A stretch of DNA of 50,371 bases from Ophiothrix spiculata (lineage: Eukaryota > Echinodermata > Ophiuroidea > Amphilepidida > Ophiotrichidae). The notes under the pieces are model-generated. The model did not search any database, had not been told where the DNA came from, and worked only from the letters and a program-made list of their open reading frames with translations. Shown here in pieces: positions 43,990 to 50,371 of the stretch. The DNA lies in the NCBI GenBank assembly GCA_000969725.1, contig JXSR01S007701.1. One strand, written 5' to 3'. Positions within the stretch are counted from its first letter, which is position 1. Every line of letters begins with the position of its first letter. The translations under genes were made by a program, and so were the position numbers.

Positions 43990-45910
43990 ATGAGATGAGA
44001 ATTGGGACGCAGGTGCATCTGCAGACATGGAAATGTAAATAGCAAATTGTTTTATTGTAGTTGAGTATTAATGCAGTATGTGTGCTTCAGATGATATGCA
44101 AGCTGCTTCTGTCTACTCTAATTTGATATGTCCAATGAAGTTTTGTGCCTTTTTTTAACCCTAAAAGAGCTGGGCTTTTTCAAGGGTTAAATCGGAATGC
44201 ACTTTGTACATTTCCGATTCAGGCAATCATTCTGCCTCTTTGGTTTAAAGCTTTAATTCATCAAAGGACAACTTTGTTCATATTAGTTTTCAGGTCATGT
44301 ATTTGATGTCATTGTATAGAAGGGATCATGAACATGTTGTCCCTTAAGTGAAATACGATCAGTGGTTGTTATTGCCTTTGAATTTTTAAAAGACACAAAG
44401 ACAGTACATTTAGAACATTAAGCTTCTGGAAGTCAGTAAGTCACAGGTGCATTGCTGCAGTTGTTAAAAAGTAGATTAAAATCATGAATACTGATATAAA
44501 CAGTATGTGGGATCGGCTATGGCTTTAGGTGCTTAAATGTAATGTCAGTCTATTGAGAGTCTTGAATTGTAAAATGCAGATTTATATGCATGATTGCATC
44601 ATGTCAGAAAGGTGTATTGTGGAGAATTTTTTGCAAAGAGGAACTGATTCTTTTCTCTTTCAACATGAAGTAGCAAAATGCAAAACATGTTGAATGATGA
44701 ATAGAGTATTATGTTATTTGATAGTCTTGTGTACTGAGCGTGTCATTCATTGAGAGGTAGGTTTTGAGGATTCTTAAAAACATATGTGACAACTTGGATT
44801 CCGTATTAACTTGGATTCCGTATCTCATAATGAAGAAGTTTGTTTTAGAAAATTTAGTGCATGTAGAATGTTTTCTTTTTGTTATATTTTGTAATCCTGA
44901 TAAGTAATGTTGTAGGGGAGTTGAGCAACATCAGCGTGCTTAAACTCGATACTTTGTTCCACATCACACATAGTGTCTCGCAATGTACAGTAAATGTAAT
45001 TACGCATTTTGTACAGTTTAATTTCATAGTTCTCCCGGACTCCCTTGCCTTTCCCATGTGGTTTTTGCTTGGTTGAAGATTTGTGATCTCTTTTGTTTGT
45101 GTGTGTGGTTTTATACTTATGTTTGATTTGCAGTTAATTTGTTTTGATCAAAATTGATGAAATGTCGTTTAGTAAAATTAACCAGATTTGAAGTATACTT
45201 GGAATAAGTATTCTTCATTCAATTAATATGCATTAGGAAATTGACATTTCAGACTCCCCTTGAAGTGGTAGTACCACTGGTTATCCCATCGCTACTGGGT
45301 CAGCTACAATCATTGAAAAAACTGTTTGGACACTTTGACGGTAATGTTTAAATTTGAGCCCCCTCTCCCCCACTTCAATGTTGAATGACACGATGTTATA
45401 AGATTTGTTGTAGCATCTGTGAACATTGTTTGGTCGGGTTGAGGGGAGGGTTTAAGGGCAAGCTTAAAGAAGGGTTCAAACTACAACTTGTTCGAAGATT
45501 GTTCAAAAAATAATGTGTAAAAATTACAGTACTTATGCGAATTATTGCTGTCAAATACGCAAGTGTCCCAACACATTTTTTCAAAGATTATAGGTCTTGC
45601 AGCTACCATATGTATGAATACCCACAGGGAACAAGATCTGTAATCTATCAAGGTTATGCATCTTCATTGTTATTCAATTCCAAGGAAAATGAACAATGAC
45701 AGTGTATTCAGAAAATATGCAGGGCTTGTTGTGTATTTAATCTAGGAGACAATTTCTTTTGATAAAAACATTCATTTATATGATAAGACAATCCTTGTAC
45801 TTGAATATGATTTATATATATTGTTGTAAATTAAGTATGGAAGCATTTCATTCAAGATTTGTGTATACACAATTATTTTGAATGTAAGAAATATGCTAGC
45901 AAATACAAAA
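43990..45910. other. Long non-coding stretch
   Basis: Only a 17-18 bp direct repeat, AACTTGGATTCCGTATT, twice at about 44791-44824, and a small GGTAGTACC palindrome near 45270. No gene or transposon recognised. Confidence 0.4.
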
Positions 45911-45914
45911 CTAT

Positions 45915-46290
45915 ATGTGGGTTGCTTTAGCAAAATGAGCGGAAAGTTGCAAATGAAGATTTTGAATATATGGCGTCTAAAGCAGAAATCTGGTGAAAAG
46001 ATCAAATTTAATTTTTTGACATTAAATCCATACATATGTGTTTATCTATACCTTGAGTTTTGAAGGTTAGTTATGCAGGGAAGTGCAATTAATCACCGTT
46101 AATTGATTACATTTTGTTATCATACATTATAGAGGGTATGCAATAAACAAACCGGAACGAACAACACGTGCTTGATCATTCAATAGACTTTCGACTTGTC
46201 AATGTGTTCAAGCAGCTGGTTGAATTTTGCGGCTTTGCATTTGTTTTGAAATTCACAACTTTCCGCTCATTTTGCCAGAGCACCACTCAT
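45915..46290. mobile_element. Possible MITE (GCAAAATGAGCGGAAAGTTG ends)
   Basis: GGGTTGCTTTAGCAAAATGA then GCGGAAAGTTG at the left, and CAACTTTCCGCTCATTTTGC then CAGAGCACCAC at the right: about 30 bp inverted. 376 bp, no ORF. Confidence 0.7.
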
Positions 46291-46491
46291 ATTCAGAGTG
46301 TTGCTTGATGAACACAACTTAAAACTTATAACCATTATTTTTATGAAACAACTAAAACTTACCTGTTGAGAGCAGAAATCAAGTAAGAAGTCAGCATGAA
46401 AGAGAAAGAAGAAATGAAGAAAACAATTATGTTTTTATTAATAGCAAATAATGACATCTTAATATCAAATTAATTACAATTGTCTTTTCTC

Positions 46492-46823
46492 TTAAAGGAG
46501 CATGGTCCGATTGCCTCAAGTTTTTTTCAATTTTTTGAGATTTTGGTACCAAAACATTGCTCATATATTTCTCATAACCCATGTGAAGTTTCACGGCTGA
46601 GTTCTGTTCCGTTTTGGAGATATATATGAAAGTGTGCCTGATTATGGTAAACATAATTAACTTTACCCAGTAACGTAAAGGCGGCTCTGAAATACAAAAT
46701 TACCCATAAAATCAGAACGGTTTAACCAATTCAGCTGAAATTTGAAACTGAAACCTCTTGAGTGGTCATCTTTCATATGACATTCAAGACTAAATTTGAA
46801 AAAATCGGACCAAGCTCCTTTAA
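46492..46823. mobile_element. TTAA MITE family 3, copy 2 (intact)
   Basis: TTAAAGGAGCATGGTCCGAT at the left, ATCGGACCAAGCTCCTTTAA at the right: ends inverted, TTAA on both sides, 332 bp, no ORF. Inner GTTTAACCAATTCAGCTGAA and CATCTTTCATATGA are shared with the 11260-11751 copy. Confidence 0.9.
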
Positions 46824-47384
46824 ATGTATTTTGTTGGAGGAAATAGTCATGATATCTCATTTTATAGATTTAACATTTTACAAGACTTGCTTATTTACTT
46901 GCATCATCAAAAAGGCTTGTGTTTTAGATATTAAAAATCTTTAATTCTTTTATAACCCTGTGTTTGTTAAGAATTTTTTTTCATGATTAATTATATTTCT
47001 GTTTATATCCGTTTTATTTTCTATATCCGACATAACTTAATACATTTCTTTGAAAAAATAAAGTGCATTAAGAAATAAAAACCTACATATATAAAACACT
47101 GCTTTTAGTACTGCCAGTAATATTTTTGTGTGTTTGATTTTTAGACAATTGTGTTCAATGTGTAATATGAAATCATCTCTGTATTATTTTTGAAACTTGA
47201 TGGGATCTTTGTTGTAAATGTTTTTGTGAAATTGTTATAAATGTTATCTTTGAATATATGTTAATGTACTAAGGTGATGTATTAATCTCAGGCTATAGGC
47301 TTTGTGATACATCAACCACATCACATTGTACTTTTACTCCTAATGTTTTTAATATATTCTGATTGTATATGATCCAATGTTGAT

Positions 47385-47440
47385 GAAAATAAAGAATGAA
47401 TGAATGAATGAAAAATGAATGAAAAATGAATGAATGAAGA
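47385..47440 (+). repeat. (GAAT)n tract, probable LINE 3' tail
   Basis: AATAAAGAATGAATGAATGA then AAAATGAATG units. A tetranucleotide tail after AATAAA is typical of LINE 3' ends, as in 31916-31955. The upstream UTR is not recognised. Confidence 0.7.
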
Positions 47441-47624
47441 CTCAACCTACTTTTTAGAAATGAAGATTTTCCTTTTGAATCTAGGCAGTTCTTTAAAAAA
47501 ACTGAAACCGGTAATGTCAAATTCATATGAAAACTCAACAGTCCTAAAATATCTGTGAATCTCCGTAAATGAAAACAACTTTGATGATCTAATAGTGAAA
47601 GATGATATTGTATTATATCTTTAC

Positions 47625-47689
47625 CTCAATAACATGCAGACCCACGCCATGAAGATGGCAATATATTGTGTTGAATTCTGCACTGTCGT
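47625..47689 (-). CDS. Candidate coding exon, copy B (unknown gene)
   Basis: Minus-strand counterpart of 32363-32427, same 65-bp length. Preceded by a T-rich tract (about 47705-47745) and GGTCAAG; ends GTTATTGAG before GTAAAGAT. Reads DDSAEFNTI then YCHLHGVGLHVIE. In this copy the frame is open for about 30 further codons upstream into the T-rich region (…IIFHMNFNVC). The likely intron border there is inferred only from the loss of codon-biased change. Residues conserved in both copies: D, A-E-F, T, Y, HLHGV, LH, IE. Confidence 0.45.
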
Positions 47690-47790
47690 CTTGACCAAAT
47701 ATGTAAGTCAAACAAACATTGAAATTCATATGAAAGATGATGAAAAAAATCTTCCATGCTTTCAAGATATCATGTTTCTCACATCATGTT

Positions 47791-47979
47791 TATGAATATT
47801 GTATGAAATGAGCTAGCCTTGTAGTATTTTGTTTTGGTAATTTGAGTAATTCGTATGACCTGTTTGAGAATTATAAATCAAGCTCTCTGTATATGTATAT
47901 TGTATAAACTGGGCTAGACTTGTAGTATTCATTTGGTAATATGAGCAATTCTTATCACCTGTTTCTGAATTATAAATCT
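47791..47979 (+). repeat. ~101-bp direct tandem duplication
   Basis: TATGAATATTGTATGAAATG, AGCTAGCCTTGTAGTATT and GAATTATAAATC repeat from 47892 with about 85% identity. The single-copy counterpart in segment A is at 32529-32580. Confidence 0.8.
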
Positions 47980-48214
47980 TCCTGATGTCAGGTACCACCA
48001 GTACATATTTGGGATATTTAAAAGTAATAAGTAAATTGTTTGAATATGACTTGATGATATAGCGTGTATCCTGAAAATTTAATGTAATCTCACCAGTTTG
48101 TTTGCCAACTGACTATGTTTTAATTTCATGAATTTAGTTCTAAAAGGTTTTAGTAAATATTAAATATATTTTTTATGCTACATTATTTTATGCTTATATT
48201 TTACGAAATCAAAC

Positions 48215-48530
48215 CCTCAAAGTTACCTCTATCAAAACTGAGTTTTTTAGCTTATAAGAATCATCATCACGATCCCAAAACCATTCTTTCAAATGTGCTT
48301 GCATTTTTGAGAAAATGTGTAATTTTCTAATAATTGTTGGGCTCCGACAGTAATTACAACACAATATTTACCTATGGGGATTTTCAAAATGCTGAAAAGC
48401 TTGTAGCTTGGAAACAAACAGTCAGAATCAAGTGATATTTTCAGTATATATTTATGCTGTAGTCTTCTTTTTATTTAACTAGAAAAGAGGCAAGGCTTTG
48501 TCACATCAAAATCGTGAATTGCACCTTTAA
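48215..48530 (+). mobile_element. TTAA MITE family 5, copy 3 (left end truncated)
   Basis: Starts at CCCTCAAAGTTACCTCTATC, includes GTTGGGCTCCGACAGTAATT and ends GAATTGCACCTTTAA. The outer 40 bp of the left end is missing. Opposite orientation to the copy in segment A (33721-34086). Confidence 0.85.
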
Positions 48531-48659
48531 GATTAAGAAAAGATTTTGAACAATGTTTTACTTCAATAATTTTATGCCAATATTTTAGAAAATTATTTCT
48601 CAAGGATTAAGAAAACGATATGTACACCACTTTACTTTGAGACACTCTTTTGATTTTTT

Positions 48660-49175
48660 TATCCTGAAGATCAGTGAAAATTGTTGGAAAAAATAACACT
48701 CCTGGTACATGATTTATTTTGTGTGAGATTGAAATTTAATCTTGACATTTGAGTACAACTACCCAGTATGTTGTTTGTTTGACTTTCAGATTGAGTTTCT
48801 GTTTATCTTTTATTTGATGAATGATTGTTTTTCTTTTATAAATTATGATGTGGAGAAGTTCCAAGAACTTCTACTATTAACTGAAAATATTGTTTTAAGT
48901 TTCAATAATCTGCATTAACTTGTATTGGTGATTTATTACTATCCTTGAACTATCCTAGTAGTTGAGCTTTTTTCACAATATGTTTTGAGGTTTATTTAAT
49001 TGTTGATATTTTATCAAATAGAAAAACAATGAATTTTCCAAGAACAGCTACTTGTTAAATATATTTGTTTCAATTATCTATAATATCTGTTTTCTGTATA
49101 TTTGTTTTTTTATATTTATCGTTGGAATATCTTAGATTATTGAGCATCCAAAACAAGGTTTTTAGACGCATGTGG
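48660..49175 (+). repeat. Paralogous segment, copy B, second block
   Basis: Counterpart of 35380-35806 and, past the palindrome, of about 36028-36075 (ATTGAGCATCCAAAACAAGG against CTTGAGCTACCAAAAACAAG). It is uninterrupted where copy A has the foldback element. Confidence 0.8.
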
Positions 49176-49497
49176 ATACTCTCGAGGTTTGATGCTCTAA
49201 TTTAAAAAGCCTGTAAACTCGCCAAAATAGCATAGAATTCAAAAAGAAATTTTCACTTTAAACTTAGCGTAAATGTTGTGAAAACATTTTGAAATTAATT
49301 AATGATAATTTTTGGAAAGTTTTGCATTTTCAAAATAATTTGGCAAATTTTTGTAATAGCAAAGTCAAATTTGGTCTGTGCTTTTACCAAAAATCTATGC
49401 TTCTGGTTGAAAATAAAATGTAAACATTTGTCTTGAAGTTCACTGCAAATTTTGCACTGATTTTGATAAAACACAAGTGACATAAGACTTAAGCCTA

Positions 49498-49678
49498 CAC
49501 GCTTAAAATGTTTTACTCAACTTGAGTAAAAAGGGAACTACTCTCCTTGTTGAGTAAAAAGTTGAATAAAACTTTACTCAACTTTTTACTCAAGAAGCAG
49601 AGAGTCTCTTTGCAGAGTAAAAAGTTGAGACAACATTTTACTCGACAAGGAAAGTATTTCAAAAAATTAAGTGTGTAA
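49498..49678. mobile_element. MITE built of TTTTACTCAACTT palindromes
   Basis: ACACGCTTAAAATGTTTTAC at the left and AAAATTAAGTGTGT at the right. Inside, TTGAGTAAAAAGTTGA and CTCAACTTTTTACTCAA form a strong hairpin (49539-49595). A repeat of this style (CACGCTTAAAATTTTTACTC) occurs in many marine animal genomes. Confidence 0.8.
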
Positions 49679-49971
49679 AAAAATTGTTTGATTGGCGTAA
49701 CAAAGAAAAGATAGGTAGGTACGTCAGATTTTTAAAAGTCTGTTTCACATATAAGAACACATGTAAAAAAACATCTTCACTTTTTCTGTAACACATCTTT
49801 TATTTGTCATTTTGAATATCCTGCAAGCCGTATCTCGGGGCCCCCATGAATCGATTCCCATCAAAGTTGGGACTGGAGTGGCGTTTTTTGCCCAAAAAAA
49901 TAAAAATATTTAGGGTCGGCAGTTAAAATAGGGTAGGTCGGGTTGCGCCAATCAAACAAATTTTTTAGGCC
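49676..49971. mobile_element. Repeat with TTGTTTGATTGGCGTAAC inverted ends
   Basis: AAATTGTTTGATTGGCGTAA then C at the left, and GTTGCGCCAATCAAACAAAT then TTTTTAGGCC at the right. Subterminal TAGGTAGGTACGTCAG and GGGTCGGCAG/GGGTAGGTCGGG words. About 296 bp. It abuts the preceding MITE. Confidence 0.8.
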
Positions 49972-50195
49972 TTAGTTGTTAAATCAGGTCATATTAGGTC
50001 AAATAAGATTTCATATTTCGGATTGAACCTGGAAGTGAACACTTAATTTCATACCTTTATGATATTACCTTTGATTGGCATGGGTTTGATAATGAGGTAG
50101 GTTGCAGGGCAGCTACCAAAGGATGCTACAAAAATTTTGATTTATTTATACTTTGGCAAAGATAGTACAGGGAATATTGTGCTTTTCTTGGATGA

Positions 50196-50371
50196 ATTAT
50201 AGTTCCAGATGACATGAAATCTGCTAAAGTTATTCCATTATTTAAAAAGAAGAGCAGATTGGACGTTGGGAATTACCGCCCGATTAGCATTTTAAGTTGT
50301 GTTTCTAAAGTTCTTGAAAAATGTGTTTATAAACAGGTTGAAAATTATCTAAATGTCAATAACCTTCTTTA
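50196..50371 (+). mobile_element. LINE reverse transcriptase fragment, runs off the window
   Basis: Frame from 50196 reads IIVPDDMKSAKVIPLFKK, KSRLDVGNYRPISILSCV and SKVLEKCVYKQVENYLN and is open to the edge. KVIPLFK, the NYRPISxLSxxSKxxEK block and YLN are the start of the RT domain (regions 1-2) in Jockey/CR1/L2-like ORF2. The catalytic FADD region lies beyond the window. A TGA at 50193 shows either a 5' truncation or decay. Confidence 0.93.

Larger units (their letters stand above)
46356..47979 (-). repeat. Paralogous segment, copy B
   Basis: Matches 31246-32590. Carries its own insertions, TTAA MITE family 3 at 46492-46823 and a GAAT-tailed LINE end near 47390, and a local 101-bp duplication at 47791-47979. 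Confidence 0.75.

Noticed and set aside
31253-46460. Minus-strand frames next to the CAG/GTAAGTT sites (hydrophobic, LIFFSFIFMMTLIWVIAL-like) as a transmembrane exon pair
   Set aside because: Between the two loci the differences fall evenly on all codon positions; a pyrimidine tract before a splice site explains the hydrophobic reading.
32393-47795. Plus-strand frames 32393-32590 and 47595-47795, which also align with each other (EFC...EIH)
   Set aside because: Over the shared part, changes fall on first and second positions of the plus frame, the mirror of third-position change on the minus strand; the minus strand is the better coding candidate.

Overview
The window is AT-rich animal DNA that reads almost entirely as a transposon graveyard. 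Evidence for an animal is the spliceosome-type GT/AG signals, a tRNA-derived SINE with pol III boxes, Jockey/CR1/L2-like LINE tails, and many MITEs of hAT, TTAA (piggyBac-like) and TA types. The repeat repertoire (polyG-headed GGGGTCTT/GGTGACA degenerate repeats, CAGTGGCGTAGCCAG-type hAT ends, GATTGGCG-type repeats) resembles marine invertebrate deuterostomes, perhaps an echinoderm or hemichordate. That placement is inference from memory of repeat styles, not from a gene. No long conserved ORF, rRNA, functional tRNA or CRISPR was seen. Nearly all ORFs over 60 codons fall inside repeats.

Layout. 1-4.8 kb: a LINE tail, then a duplicated 240-bp unit with a (TTATG)n array whose second copy is split by a 1.04-kb foldback transposon, then a ~125-bp minisatellite. 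5.4-11.8 kb: several MITEs, a four-copy dispersed repeat, an hAT-like MITE and an octamer-containing 29-bp tandem repeat. 12-13.7 kb: two exon-like duplicated segments and a LINE 3' end. 15.6-24.7 kb: SINE, MITEs, a long hairpin, an assembly gap at 20027-20076 flanked by a duplicated sequence, and a foldback element. 24.7-30.2 kb: SINE, MITE, 69-bp and 96-bp tandem repeats, and a set of diverged direct repeats.

31.2-36.1 kb and 46.3-49.2 kb are diverged paralogous segments about 13.3-15.2 kb apart, each carrying its own transposon insertions. Each holds a 65-bp minus-strand segment that behaves like a coding exon: same length, same splice-like borders, and substitutions concentrated in third codon positions. 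This is the best candidate for a real, unrecognised gene in the window. Between the two segments lie a complete hAT MITE with a perfect 8-bp target duplication (36.6-37.2 kb) and an apparently perfect 1771-bp tandem duplication (38433-41974). The right edge enters the reverse transcriptase of a LINE.

Because there are no recognisable complete genes, no pathway can be described. The interest lies in genome dynamics (nested insertions with readable empty sites, recent tandem duplication, haplotype-like duplication at a gap) and in the candidate exon pair.
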